Shown: positions 8,158 to 16,991 of the stretch, in pieces
Layout: every line of letters starts with the position of its first letter
Numbering within the stretch: the stretch's first letter is position 1
Origin: Acidipila sp. EB88
GTDB lineage: Bacteria > Acidobacteriota > Terriglobia > Terriglobales > Acidobacteriaceae
Length of the DNA: 64,000 bases
Assembly: GCF_003858395.1 (NCBI RefSeq)
Contig: NZ_QWEV01000002.1
Coordinates: 1 to 64,000 of the forward strand
Direction of reading: 5' to 3'
Position numbers and translations under genes: made by a program
Notes under the pieces: generated by a model
Database searches by the model: none
What the model saw: the letters and a program-made list of their open reading frames with translations, nothing else
Told to the model about the DNA's origin: nothing

Positions 8158-9453
8158 CTAAAGCGTCGGGTTGACGCGATGATCTGCGTAGGAGGGGATG
8201 AGGATGTCTTTGCCGATGTAGACCCGCGCTCTCGAACCTTCCTTGAGCGTGATGATCGGCAGCCGATTGAGGAAGTGATTGAGTACCTGTTCGCCCTCCT
8301 GGCTGGTTTGCGAGGAGATGCCGTTGCGGATCTGGCTATCGGTTGTTAGAACGCTCCCGTTGTTGCCGATCTGCGCGAGTCCTCCCAGGCCCCCGATTGC
8401 GGCGGCAGCGGCAAACGCTTGCAGATAGCCATGGTCTACCTTGGTGGCAAGGCCGGTGGTCCCGATTTGATCGAGGCCAGCGTACTTGTCGATGTCGATG
8501 GAGAAGCCATCTGGGCAGACGGCACGGTGAAACACTACCGCGAGCTTGTGCTGCTGCTGATTCCCTACTGCTGTGACGGAGCCGATAAGCCGGGTCCCCT
8601 GAGGCAGGAGCAGGTTTTGCCGGTCGTGCGAGTAGTAGTCCGTGGTGAGCATGAGCAGGACCGGGCCTGCCATGCCGCCGTCTACGTGGTTGGTAACAAC
8701 TCCCTCAAGAACGGTGCCCTCGAAGACGCGGTACAGCTTGCCTCCGTACTCATCGAAGTTGTACGCGGCCATCGCGTTCGTTTCCTTCTTTTCGCTTGGC
8801 CTGGAACCTTCCGGCACAGCCGGCGGCTCGCCGCCGCCGATGATCTGATTTGCTATGACGGTTGGCCCGGTGGAGGTCGGTACCTGGCTCGTCGGGATCT
8901 GGCCTGCCGATGTAGCCTCGTGGGTCTGGAAGTCAACAGCTACGGTGTCGCTGTTGAGGGCATCCACTCGGTGCTTCTCACGGTCTGCCGCCTTCTGTTT
9001 CGCCTGGGCGTGCGCCTCTGACTGGCCAGATGTCTGCCTGGGAGCATTTGCGCTTGTGCCGTAGATCGCGGCGCTCTGGGCCGGGGTCATGGGCGCTGTG
9101 CCGTCCGCTTCAGGCGGTGGGATAGGCTGTCCCATAGCCTGTTCTTGCGCCCGCATGCCCTGTTCCTGCGCGTTCATTGCTGCCATGGCCTGTTGAAGCT
9201 GGGCGTGCTCGGCGTCACTCTTCTGGAGCAATGCCTGCTGCTTCTGGAAGTTGCTTACCTGCTGCGTGTCGGCGGTAGACGGGCGAGCGGGCAGAGTGCT
9301 CTTAACAGCTTCCTGCTTGTGGCCGCTGCCGGTGATTACGTTGTAGGCAGTGGAAACCCCAATCAGGGCGACTGCTCCGGTCAAGGCAAGAACGATGGGC
9401 AAGGTCTTGCCGATAGGCGGCTTTGTGGATGGTGCTACCGGGACGGTTCCCAT
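8158..9453 (-). CDS. virB10: VirB10/TrbI-like channel scaffold
   Basis: A 431-residue protein with one N-terminal membrane helix (LPIVLALTGAVALIGVSTAY), a Gln/Ala-rich coiled linker (about residues 60-180), then a conserved C-terminal beta-barrel domain. The segment LLPQGTRLIGSVTAVGNQ and the Gly/Ala-rich antenna region AFAAAAAIGGLGGLAQIG are diagnostic. Its ATG overlaps the VirB9 stop (TAATG). VirB10 spans both membranes and transmits ATP-driven conformational change. Confidence 0.93.
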   Translation of the reverse strand: MGTVPVAPSTKPPIGKTLPIVLALTGAVALIGVSTAYNVITGSGHKQEAVKSTLPARPSTADTQQVSNFQKQQALLQKSDAEHAQLQQAMAAMNAQEQGMRAQEQAMGQPIPPPEADGTAPMTPAQSAAIYGTSANAPRQTSGQSEAHAQAKQKAADREKHRVDALNSDTVAVDFQTHEATSAGQIPTSQVPTSTGPTVIANQIIGGGEPPAVPEGSRPSEKKETNAMAAYNFDEYGGKLYRVFEGTVLEGVVTNHVDGGMAGPVLLMLTTDYYSHDRQNLLLPQGTRLIGSVTAVGNQQQHKLAVVFHRAVCPDGFSIDIDKYAGLDQIGTTGLATKVDHGYLQAFAAAAAIGGLGGLAQIGNNGSVLTTDSQIRNGISSQTSQEGEQVLNHFLNRLPIITLKEGSRARVYIGKDILIPSYADHRVNPTL

Positions 9454-10289
9454 TAGTTGTTCTCCTGGCGGTGAAACTCAACCTTGGACTTGCCGATGGC
9501 GACGTAACCGTTCTGCAGGAGCTTGGGAACGGTGTAGAGGCCGTTTTCGAACTGGAAGTTGATGAGCGAGCCTTTCTTGTCCTTCAGCTCGTAGACCACC
9601 GGGGGCTCTTCAAACTTGCCCTGGATGTAGGTGAACTTTCCGTCATCCCAGATTTGCCGCACACCCAAAGCCTTCGCCTTCGGCTGGTCCCAGCTGTAAT
9701 CGAAATGCAGGTTGCTGGGGTAGGTGCTCTGATACTTCTCCTGAGCGATTTCGGCCGTCTTTTTGTCGGCTGCTGCTGCGGCCTTCGCTTGGGCGACTTC
9801 CCTTTCGAGCCGGTCTTCCTTCTCCTTCACCTCTGCCGCTGGGAGGAATACCGGAGCATCGGCCATCTTCTTCTGGGCGTCCTGGTCGGTCTGCACCAGG
9901 AACACGGTGGCATCGAAGCCTCCGGCCTGGTCTGCCGACACCTCTTTCAGCTCAAGGGTGTAGTCGTTGCCGTGATCGGAGATGATGTGGACGTTGGTGC
10001 TGCTCTTCGCCGCCGCTGCCTTGGGTTTCACGCTCACGAAGCGGCTGGCGACGTGACCGGCATTGAAAATCCAGTCGTCGGTGTTTCCGCCGAAGATCGT
10101 GGCGACCTTCTCCTCCGCTGGAAGCTCAAGGAGCGTCGATTCATTGAGAAGGGTCCGAATCACCGGGGGCGCGGTCGTGGCGCTCACCTGGACAGTTCTG
10201 GGAGCCTTCTGTTGGGCATGGAGGCTGGATGCACCGTAGACACAGACTGCAAAGAACGTGCTCGCGGTGAAGAGTGGATGCGTTTTCAT
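9453..10289 (-). CDS. virB9: VirB9/TrbG-like outer-membrane core protein
   Basis: A 278-residue protein with a signal peptide (cleavage near SLHAQ, residue 25). The N-terminal beta-sandwich contains the VirB9 signature around FNAGHVASRFVSVKP. A helical Lys/Ala-rich linker (about residues 150-190) leads to a C-terminal domain with HFDYSW, VRQIWDDGKFTYIQ and ENGLYTVPKLLQNGYVAIG. It forms the outer-membrane ring with VirB10 and is normally anchored by VirB7. No lipoprotein VirB7 was found here. Confidence 0.92.
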   Translation of the reverse strand: MKTHPLFTASTFFAVCVYGASSLHAQQKAPRTVQVSATTAPPVIRTLLNESTLLELPAEEKVATIFGGNTDDWIFNAGHVASRFVSVKPKAAAAKSSTNVHIISDHGNDYTLELKEVSADQAGGFDATVFLVQTDQDAQKKMADAPVFLPAAEVKEKEDRLEREVAQAKAAAAADKKTAEIAQEKYQSTYPSNLHFDYSWDQPKAKALGVRQIWDDGKFTYIQGKFEEPPVVYELKDKKGSLINFQFENGLYTVPKLLQNGYVAIGKSKVEFHRQENN

Positions 10290-10332
10290 TGGGGCGGTCT
10301 CCCTGGCTGGTTGGTGGTGTAATTGCGAGTAA

Positions 10333-12684
10333 TTAGGCGTCTTCGCCTGCGACGAAACGGGTGATACCGTCCTCCAGTCCCCATCTCTCGATCAAGCGGG
10401 CTCGACGGGCTCTATCCTTGGGCTTGGTGGAAAAGATCGCGTAGCTGCGGGGGTCTAGGTTCAAGGTCACAACTTTGGTGACTCCATCGCGGCGCATCAA
10501 CAGGCCCTCACGCGGTCCAAGGCTCTCGAAGAGGTTCAGTTGCTGCTCGGTCATCTTGAACAGCTCGCCGTAGAACTCCCGGTTGAACGTGGCATCTGGG
10601 AGCAACAGGAAGGACGAACAGGAGTTCACAATCGAATCCGCGTTCTCTCCAAGGTCGTTGGCTGACTGGCCGATGAGAGTGACGCCACCGAGGTTCTTAC
10701 GAACCTGCTTGATACTGGCAAGTGCGCCCTCCAGCAGTTGTTTGTTCTTCATGTTCGAGAAGATCTCCTCGATCACGACATGCTTGGGAACGCCAAGGTT
10801 CTTGGGGTCATACACCACGTCGTCAATCCGACGTAGCAGCCAAATCATCAGCGGTTCGATCAGGTCCGGGTAGTCCTTCGCCACACCCGCAAAATCCCAG
10901 CACTGGATGCGCGAGAGGCTAAGCGAGTCCTCTACGTTGTCGAAGATGGCGTTATAGACGCCTTTCTCAACCCATTTCGCGAGGTAACGCTTCAGGTGTA
11001 GCGGGAGAAGCAGATTGGAAAGTCTGCGAATCTTCCGGTCGATGAGGTACATACCCTGCACCTCTCTGAACACCGCGTCCTCGTCTTCAGGGCTGAGCAC
11101 GGCTCCACTGTTGGTGAGGAGCATCTTCACGAAGTTGTAGAGGAATTTGACGTTCTTCTCGGTCGGCTCCAGGGCGAACGGGTTGACTCGCGGGCCGTCT
11201 AGCCCGATGCGGTCCACCTTGCCGCCGTATAGCTCCACCATGCTTTCGTAGCTGTTGCCTATGTCGAAAATGAACGTGAACCCGTGGTATTTCCGCTCCA
11301 GCGCAAGCATCTGGTTGGTGTGCACGGACTTGCCCGTACCGGGAGGTCCAATGGTGAGCTGCACCCGGACGCCGGACACGTAGGCGTCATGAAAGAACGG
11401 GGTTCCCTGCCGGGTCTCGAAGACGTTCAGGTATTCGCTGTCTAGGTCCTCCGATTTGGGATGGCCGATGGTTGGGGCGAAGACTGGCGAGAGGCGGGCG
11501 TGATGATCCTCTCCAAGCCAAAGGGAAAAGACGTTGTAGCGCTGATTGAAAGGAAACATCGCATAGAAAGCCGAGAGGTTGCCGATGGTCTCCTCGATCA
11601 CCGTGGCCTGCGCGTCTACGAAGGTCCGGTGAACGAGCGGCGTGTTCTCCCTGAGTTCTTCCGCGCTCGCAGCCGAGAGGAGAAGCGTAACGGTGTACTT
11701 GCCCTGAGCCTTTTTACCCAGCTCCTTGACGACGAGACCTAGATCATCAACGCCTTCGGAAGCTGCCTTTGCACCGGCGCCCTGGTCGAGCTGGGCGAAG
11801 TTCTTCCCGGCCATGACGCGCTGGAAGATCCCGACTTTGAAGAAGTCGATCCACTTCTCCTGGGCGCTGATTTCCTTGCGCACTGTGGAGGACGCCTGCG
11901 GCCTCCATGTGGTGCAAAGCACACTGTCACAGGTCAGATTGGTGATGCTGTTGTAAAGGCAAGGCTGGGACGCGGCGGGCGTGCTCGACGCCGAGAACAT
12001 CTGGACGTGGCGCTTTCCTACGCGCAGATGATCGTTGTGCCAGGAGACCGCGCTTGTGGCAATTTGCTGGTCTACGCCCTGGTCGGAAACAAGCGGAATA
12101 TGACCGGCCCATTCTTCAAGGTTGAACAGCTCCGCGAAGAACTTGAAGGCTTTTTCCTTGCCGACAACCTTCAAACCGATCACGCTGCCCAGATGCGTTT
12201 CGAGGATGGTCGCCGCCTTCTGGAGCTGCGAGATGAGCCGGTCGTTCTCGTCGGCCTGATCCTTCGGTCTGGCCGCGAATGGAGACGCCAACTGGGGCTC
12301 CAGGGTGAGGCACCAATGAAGGTCGATCCGACGGAAGTTTGCAGTCTTCGCAAGAAAGTCCAGCCGATGATCCACAAAGGTTTGGGTGATGGGATCGGCA
12401 TACTTCTTCTGGCGCGGGATCTCGAAACCGGAGGTCACGCGCATGTACTGGTAGAGCGCGAAGTCTTCTGTAAGGCCGCGCACGCCGCCTTCAACGCCTC
12501 GCATCTTGGAGGCTATCTCCGAGTCTGTGAGCCCTTCTTCATCCGCTCCATCGACTTCAAAAAGCAAGCCATAGCCGCGTGTTTTGCTCGCGAACACGGT
12601 AGGGGTGACGAAGCGAACGATGGGCATGATGCTGTTCGCGGCCCCAGCGTCGGTGAACCATGGATTAGCGTTTGCGCGGGTCAT
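10333..12684 (-). CDS. virB4: VirB4/TrbE-like secretion ATPase
   Basis: A 783-residue ATPase that energises pilus assembly and substrate entry. The C-terminal ATPase half has Walker A GPPGTGKS (about residue 446) and a Walker B/Glu region HVVIEEIFSNMKNKQLLEGA. It continues with VRKNLGGVTLIGQSAND, as in CagE/TrbE/VirB4. The start overlaps the VirB3 gene by 20 bases. Length and domain order are normal. Confidence 0.94.
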   Translation of the reverse strand: MTRANANPWFTDAGAANSIMPIVRFVTPTVFASKTRGYGLLFEVDGADEEGLTDSEIASKMRGVEGGVRGLTEDFALYQYMRVTSGFEIPRQKKYADPITQTFVDHRLDFLAKTANFRRIDLHWCLTLEPQLASPFAARPKDQADENDRLISQLQKAATILETHLGSVIGLKVVGKEKAFKFFAELFNLEEWAGHIPLVSDQGVDQQIATSAVSWHNDHLRVGKRHVQMFSASSTPAASQPCLYNSITNLTCDSVLCTTWRPQASSTVRKEISAQEKWIDFFKVGIFQRVMAGKNFAQLDQGAGAKAASEGVDDLGLVVKELGKKAQGKYTVTLLLSAASAEELRENTPLVHRTFVDAQATVIEETIGNLSAFYAMFPFNQRYNVFSLWLGEDHHARLSPVFAPTIGHPKSEDLDSEYLNVFETRQGTPFFHDAYVSGVRVQLTIGPPGTGKSVHTNQMLALERKYHGFTFIFDIGNSYESMVELYGGKVDRIGLDGPRVNPFALEPTEKNVKFLYNFVKMLLTNSGAVLSPEDEDAVFREVQGMYLIDRKIRRLSNLLLPLHLKRYLAKWVEKGVYNAIFDNVEDSLSLSRIQCWDFAGVAKDYPDLIEPLMIWLLRRIDDVVYDPKNLGVPKHVVIEEIFSNMKNKQLLEGALASIKQVRKNLGGVTLIGQSANDLGENADSIVNSCSSFLLLPDATFNREFYGELFKMTEQQLNLFESLGPREGLLMRRDGVTKVVTLNLDPRSYAIFSTKPKDRARRARLIERWGLEDGITRFVAGEDA

Positions 12685-12934
12685 AGTAGCTCTTCTGGGT
12701 CCAGCTCAGGCCCCACAGTTGGAACATCTTTGGGTGTTTGCGCACGATCATCCAGCAGATAGCGGTAATCGCAATGAACATGACAATCGACAGAAGAAAG
12801 AACCGAAGCAGGAGAGCCATCAGCGAGGCAATCACAATGCCCATCCAGATAGGCAAACTCAAACCGAGTTTCTGCCGAGATTTGTTGAGGGCTTGATTGA
12901 TCGCCAGTGGCTCTCCACGCTTGGTCATCTGCAT
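12665..12934 (-). CDS. virB3: VirB3/TrbD-like inner-membrane protein
   Basis: An 89-residue protein with a basic N-terminus (MQMTKRGEPLAINQALNKSR), two tandem membrane helices (about residues 28-48 and 49-65) and a short basic tail. It starts 2 bases after the VirB2 stop and its 3' end overlaps VirB4, which fixes it as VirB3. The same frame is open far upstream, but that part overlaps VirB2 and is not coding. VirB3 partners VirB4 at the inner membrane. Confidence 0.82.
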   Translation of the reverse strand: MQMTKRGEPLAINQALNKSRQKLGLSLPIWMGIVIASLMALLLRFFLLSIVMFIAITAICWMIVRKHPKMFQLWGLSWTQKSYYDPRKR

Positions 12935-12936
12935 GG

Positions 12937-13302
12937 CTAGAGGCTCTGTCCGGTGAGAGAAGAAACCCACTGCGGGGCGAAGCCGATGACGATACCAGCG
13001 AACAGACCGCCACCGATTGCCATAAAGCCACCGGAGATGTTGCGGCCCATGAACTGGAACACGCCGAACACGATTCCAATGACGACGGCGAGTGCGCCAC
13101 CGAGCAAGCAGCTCGTCTCGATGGTCTTCATCGCGGAAGTGACACCCGAGACGTCCACCGTGCCCTGAGCGTGCGCGACGAGTGGGGAGATTGCGAGGGT
13201 AAGCAGAACCGGCCCAAGCGTGCGAGCGGCGTCCTTTGCCCGCTGCTTGGTGAAGGTTCTGGAGGCCATGGCTGTGAGGCGGGAATTCATCGTTGCGGTC
13301 AA
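12937..13302 (-). CDS. virB2: VirB2/TrbC-like major pilin
   Basis: A pilin precursor of about 121 residues. A long signal peptide ends at VAHAQ, followed by two hydrophobic helices (GALAVVIGIVFGVFQFMG and GGFMAIGGGLFAGIVIGF) joined by a short polar loop. I chose the TTG at 13302 because AGGAG lies 6 bases upstream. ATG at 13290 is a possible alternative, and a more distal ATG at 13341 has no such site. As first gene of the operon it matches TrbC/VirB2 gene order. Confidence 0.87.
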   Translation of the reverse strand: MTATMNSRLTAMASRTFTKQRAKDAARTLGPVLLTLAISPLVAHAQGTVDVSGVTSAMKTIETSCLLGGALAVVIGIVFGVFQFMGRNISGGFMAIGGGLFAGIVIGFAPQWVSSLTGQSL

Positions 13303-13533
13303 GGGATACTCCTGAAAGTTGCTCGTTTGGGTATGGGTCAAGACACAGAGCCGCGCTCGCGGCTAGTGCACGTTTTCGGTGCGACTGGATTAGGGAGTTT
13401 GGGTTGTTGCCGAATCCTTGCGGCAATCTGTTCAGAGCCGGAAAGCTTCTCGCTTCAAAGCTACGGAAATGGCTTTCTGTAAAGACTCAAACGCTTAGTG
13501 AAGCCGCCTCCTTTCTGTCGTTCAGCAGAACTA

Positions 13534-13566
13534 ATACACAAAACACTGCGGTGTAGTTTTGTGTAT
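13534..13566. promoter_or_regulatory. Operator-like palindrome in front of the secretion operon
   Basis: Perfect 11-bp arms ATACACAAAAC (13534-13544) and GTTTTGTGTAT (13556-13566) flank an 11-base centre that itself contains ACAC/GTGT. It lies just downstream of the predicted -10 box of the leftward promoter, a classic repressor position. The nearby XRE protein is the obvious candidate ligand. That link is inference. Confidence 0.65.
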
Positions 13567-13579
13567 CCTCCACACCGCA

Positions 13580-13608
13580 TTTATAGCGCAACGCCATGCA
13601 CTTGTAAA
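13580..13608 (-). promoter_or_regulatory. Sigma-70-type promoter for the secretion operon
   Basis: Reading leftward, TTTACA (13608-13603), a 17-base spacer and TATAAA (13585-13580) form a near-consensus promoter. Transcription would start near 13573, giving an untranslated leader of roughly 270 bases before virB2. No gene was found in that leader. Confidence 0.65.
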
Positions 13609-13798
13609 CACGTTTCTGTATGGGGGACTTTTGTGCATTCATACACATCCCGGTATGGTCGCGGGTTGTGAACGCACGAACCTGTAGAGAATTCGAGGTT
13701 GCAAGGCTGTTCAGTTGCTAAGATTTGGTGAGAGACCAACAATGCGAGGCATTTATCTGCGCCTCTGAGTAGCGAATGAAGAGGCCCACCAACATCCC

Positions 13799-14092
13799 AT
13801 GCTGCGATACGACTATGAACAATTCCGGATTGCGCTGGGACAACGGATAAAGCAGCTCCGGAAGGAGCGCAAGCTGACGCATCGCGCTCTAGTAAGCGAG
13901 TACGGCTTCCACATGACACAAGTCGCCCGGATCGAGCGAGGAGAAGCGTTCTCTGTCCCAACATTGCTACGTTTGGCAGAAACCTTTCAGGTTCCGGTCG
14001 GTCAACTAATTGAAGGCATTGGCGAAGTGTCTGACGAAGAGGCCAACGCGCAAGCTGAACCGTCTCCAAAGAAGAAGAAATCGCAGTCCTGA
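13799..14092 (+). CDS. XRE-family helix-turn-helix regulator
   Basis: A 97-residue protein with a standard Cro/cI-type domain at residues 8-68. It has LGQRIKQLRKERKLTHRALV, a recognition helix around HMTQVARIERGE, and the trailing PTLLRLAETFQVPVGQLI. The C-terminal tail is charged and lysine-rich. It is divergent from the secretion operon, whose promoter carries a palindrome about 230 bases away, so it may control transfer. It may instead belong to the sigma/anti-sigma pair that follows 122 bases downstream on the same strand. Confidence 0.85.
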   Translation: MLRYDYEQFRIALGQRIKQLRKERKLTHRALVSEYGFHMTQVARIERGEAFSVPTLLRLAETFQVPVGQLIEGIGEVSDEEANAQAEPSPKKKKSQS

Positions 14093-14214
14093 TGCGTTGA
14101 CGACAGCTCAAACGCTGAAAGTTGGGATGTGTATTGTGCATCTACCTACTACACGTGTTGAGCGTCCCGTTTCTGGACACCATCCAATACTGAAATTGTT
14201 GAGAAGAGTGCTGA

Positions 14215-14793
14215 ATGGGCTGGACGCAATTACATCTCGTGGACAGTGAAGGCATGGAAGTATTGCCCTCCATCAAAGCAGGCGTCGAATCAGCGTTCGG
14301 CTGGGTAGTGAGCACGTACCCGAATCTCGATCCCGCTGTCCTCGCAGAGTGGGCCGAGGAGATCGGAAGCGCGATGCAAGAGAACAAGAACACTCACGCG
14401 ACACCGCGCCGTTATGCGTATGCCGCGATGCATGGAAGAGTGCGCGATTACCTGAAGACGCGCGCCTCAAAAGAGACGTCGGAAGGTAGCAGTCTCGAGC
14501 TTGAGAAATGGGCCGGAGTGGACGCTGACGCACAGGCCCGGATTGAGCGCAAAATTTTCTTTCAAGAGCTGGGGACGAAGCTGGAAGAGCGCGACCAGGC
14601 GATTCTTGCTCTCCTGCTTCAGGACGTCACAAGCGCCGCAAGTGTTGGCAAGGTCCTCGGAATCAGCGAGTCAGCTGCCGCTAAAGCCATCCAACGACTC
14701 AAATTACGTATTGCATCTTTTGTAGGTTCCAGCAGAATAAAGAGTGGCGACGCGGGCCATGACTTTCAAAATTTATGCGAGACGAAGGGTTAG
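14215..14793 (+). CDS. ECF-like sigma factor
   Basis: A 192-residue protein resembling a minimal sigma-70 factor. Residues 60-85 (RRYAYAAMHGRVRDYLKTRA) fit a degenerate region 2. Residues 120-160 (LEERDQAILALLLQDVTSAA, then ISESAAAKAIQRLKLRI) fit the region 4 helix-turn-helix. It is followed after 9 bases by an anti-sigma-like membrane protein. The region 2 match is weak, so a sigma-like DNA-binding regulator remains possible. Confidence 0.68.
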   Translation: MGWTQLHLVDSEGMEVLPSIKAGVESAFGWVVSTYPNLDPAVLAEWAEEIGSAMQENKNTHATPRRYAYAAMHGRVRDYLKTRASKETSEGSSLELEKWAGVDADAQARIERKIFFQELGTKLEERDQAILALLLQDVTSAASVGKVLGISESAAAKAIQRLKLRIASFVGSSRIKSGDAGHDFQNLCETKG

Positions 14794-14802
14794 GCAGTCT
14801 AC

Positions 14803-15540
14803 TTGGACCTGATAAGGGATTACTTCCTGGATGCTCACCCAAACCCTGACCGAATCGGGTGTCCGGATGAGAAGACGCTGAACGACCTAGCGGAGGATCG
14901 CTTGCCTCTGGAACATCCTGCACGTCTGCATCTAGCTTCATGCTCCGAGTGCGTGGCGGAATATCTGGGATACCGGGGAGAGTGGAAGCAGGCTCAAGGT
15001 GAGCCTGCCAGCATGGTTAAGGCTGCCAGCCAGCCAGCTCCAACACCCTTGCGACCGCGCCAGAGCCTAACACTTGGCAAGTGGGTTTACGCGCTTGCCG
15101 CCTCAGTGTTGTTGATTGTCGGCGGGACCGCAATCTATGAGCTGAACTCTAAGCCTCCTCATGGCTCTATAGAAGTGGCGTCTAGCAATCCTCGGAACGC
15201 GGCGGTAGACCTGTTTGAAGCGACTACCGCACGCGGAATAGGCAATGAGGACGATGCCGCTCCGCTTCAGCAAGTCACCCTGCCTACTGCTGTGGTTCGT
15301 CTCTCCGTTACGCTTCCGCGTTTCAGCCAGATCGGTGAGTACAGGATCATGGTCTCTACCGATCGTGCGGGTAGCCATGTGGTTGCAACAGGCGTCGGCG
15401 TTGCTCAGGAGACTGTGGGCAAGGTCAGGGTGAACGTTACTCTGGACCTCCGCTCCGCGAAACCTGGGGCGTACTTCTTGGCCACGGTGCGGGGCTCTGA
15501 TAATGGGACGTACTACTATCCTCTGCAAGTTGAACGCTAA
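14803..15540 (+). CDS. Membrane anti-sigma-like protein with HxxxCxxC motif and exported domain
   Basis: A 245-residue protein starting at TTG. The cytoplasmic N-terminus carries the zinc anti-sigma signature HLASCSEC (about residues 45-52). One membrane helix follows (about residues 88-108, WVYALAASVLLIVGGTAIY). The exported C-terminal domain is beta-rich (FSQIGEYRIMVSTD and PGAYFLATVRGSDNGTYYY) and looks like an Ig-like or ligand-sensing fold. Directly after the sigma-like gene, it most likely sequesters that factor at the membrane until a signal releases it. Confidence 0.72.
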   Translation: MDLIRDYFLDAHPNPDRIGCPDEKTLNDLAEDRLPLEHPARLHLASCSECVAEYLGYRGEWKQAQGEPASMVKAASQPAPTPLRPRQSLTLGKWVYALAASVLLIVGGTAIYELNSKPPHGSIEVASSNPRNAAVDLFEATTARGIGNEDDAAPLQQVTLPTAVVRLSVTLPRFSQIGEYRIMVSTDRAGSHVVATGVGVAQETVGKVRVNVTLDLRSAKPGAYFLATVRGSDNGTYYYPLQVER

Positions 15541-15666
15541 GATCGCCGTTCTTGCTTATTAGCAAGGTAACAATTCAGTTTGCCAGATATTTACTTATGA
15601 ACTAACCGCAGCATTCCGAGATAGCCGGGGGGCGTTGCGGGGTGTCCCCGCAGTGGGGGTGCCGGA

Positions 15667-15700
15667 AGAGGTGGGCCGGTCTTTTCGCCGGCGCACCTCT
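15667..15700. terminator. Strong hairpin between convergent genes
   Basis: Outer arms AGAGGTG/CACCTCT and inner arms GCCGG/CCGGC form a 12-bp stem with one mismatch. It sits between the anti-sigma gene and the convergent S41-like gene. A second smaller GC hairpin, GCGGGG/CCCCGC, is at 15637-15651. No T-run follows, so a bidirectional terminator is likely but not proven. Confidence 0.5.
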
Positions 15701-15725
15701 GGAGGCAGGGGGAGACTTCCCCCCT

Positions 15726-16982
15726 TTAGCTTGCACGTGTGTTTGCTGCAGAAACCTGCTTCAGCGCGGAGTCGAGCTGGTTGTCTCGTCCTGCCGTAGC
15801 GTCTGCAAAGGACCACGAAACTTCGACATCGGGCGTGATGCCCTTCCCTTCGATCTGGGTTCCCTTCGCGCTCACGTAAGCCGCTACCGGAATCACGAGG
15901 CGGTAGCCGAACCCGAGCTTGCTGGCTTTTCGAGAAACCAGTCTGCCCGGTGTTCTGGTGCCAACTATGGTGGCTAATCGGTTCTCTTGGGCGAATTGTG
16001 CAACCATCTCGGCTGCTCCGGTCGTATGTTCATTCACAAGAATGACCGTGCTTCCCTGATAAGCCTGAGTTCCCAGACCTTCCGTGTAGAGGTAAACAGA
16101 GGTCTTGCCCATAAACTTCAGAGCGAGACCCGGGATGGCAAGTCTGGAACGTGGAACCTTGCTGAACTTCGGGAAGGTTGACGGATCGATCCGTTTCTCA
16201 GCCATCTCGCGGTTCTTGCTGTAACCGACCGGAAGCCTGTCAGGTGTGAGGTAGCTCATCAACGCGAGCCCTCCAATACCCCCTCCTGGATTGCCTCGAA
16301 GGTCGATGATGAGCTTCTTCGATGCTGCGAAAGATCCGCGGAACAGCCGGTCCAGCTCGTTTGCAAAGTCTATGCCCACCTTCCCCTGGAAAAGGCTGAC
16401 CCGTAGGTATGCCACACCGTTGATGTCGCGACTCGTTACAGCGGTGAGATCGGAATATGGGTTGTCCTTGTACTTTGGATTACCCGTATTGAGAGAAAGC
16501 GTGACGATATGGGAAGGCTGGCCGCGAGACACTGTGACTGGAATCGTGTGCCCCATCTCGAACGGCGGTTCAATCGCTTTGTCGGATGAAGGAAGCATCT
16601 CCTTTCCAGCCGCAGTGAGGAGAACATCTCCGGTCTGCACCCCAGCTTCCACGGCGACACCGCCCGGAAGGACATCCTGGAAGACCCACCGGAGACCACC
16701 TTCGATGGACTGTACCGAAAAGCTTGCGTTGATCGCATTTCGGGGATTGATCTTGGTCCTCTCTGAGAGAAGGCCAAGAGTCCGGGGCGAAAGATCGCTA
16801 AGCATCTCTGTGACTGCCTTCTCGAAGGTATCGGCGTCAGAGGCATCAACGACTGAGGAACGGTGTCGCTGGATAATCCTGTCCCAGGCGCTCTTGTCGA
16901 ACGCTGGATCGAAGTATTTGTCGGACACCAAGGCTTGAATCTTTCCTAGGAGTGTTTCTCGTTGCTCTTTGTTGAGATCCAT
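15726..16982 (-). CDS. S41 (tail-specific protease) family protein with PDZ domain, catalytic residues apparently lost
   Basis: A 418-residue protein without a signal peptide. It has a helical N-terminal cap, a PDZ-like domain (VLPGGVAVEAGVQTGDVLL, about residues 104-122) and the S41 core with LIIDLRGNPGGGIGGL and VILVNEHTTGAAEMV. In active family members the last motif reads xASA(S/A)E with the nucleophilic Ser, and a Lys follows 25 residues later. Here those positions are Gly (TTGAAE) and Arg (TPGRLV). It starts 9 bases after the CHAT gene with its AAGGA site overlapping that stop, so the two are coupled. It may be a substrate-binding pseudoprotease, or may use other residues. Confidence 0.8.
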   Translation of the reverse strand: MDLNKEQRETLLGKIQALVSDKYFDPAFDKSAWDRIIQRHRSSVVDASDADTFEKAVTEMLSDLSPRTLGLLSERTKINPRNAINASFSVQSIEGGLRWVFQDVLPGGVAVEAGVQTGDVLLTAAGKEMLPSSDKAIEPPFEMGHTIPVTVSRGQPSHIVTLSLNTGNPKYKDNPYSDLTAVTSRDINGVAYLRVSLFQGKVGIDFANELDRLFRGSFAASKKLIIDLRGNPGGGIGGLALMSYLTPDRLPVGYSKNREMAEKRIDPSTFPKFSKVPRSRLAIPGLALKFMGKTSVYLYTEGLGTQAYQGSTVILVNEHTTGAAEMVAQFAQENRLATIVGTRTPGRLVSRKASKLGFGYRLVIPVAAYVSAKGTQIEGKGITPDVEVSWSFADATAGRDNQLDSALKQVSAANTRAS

Positions 16983-16991
16983 TTAGTTCCT

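Noticed and set aside
12665..13426. A 253-residue protein in the VirB3 frame
   Set aside because: The upstream 164 codons overlap VirB2 in another frame and lack family likeness; VirB3 starts at 12934.
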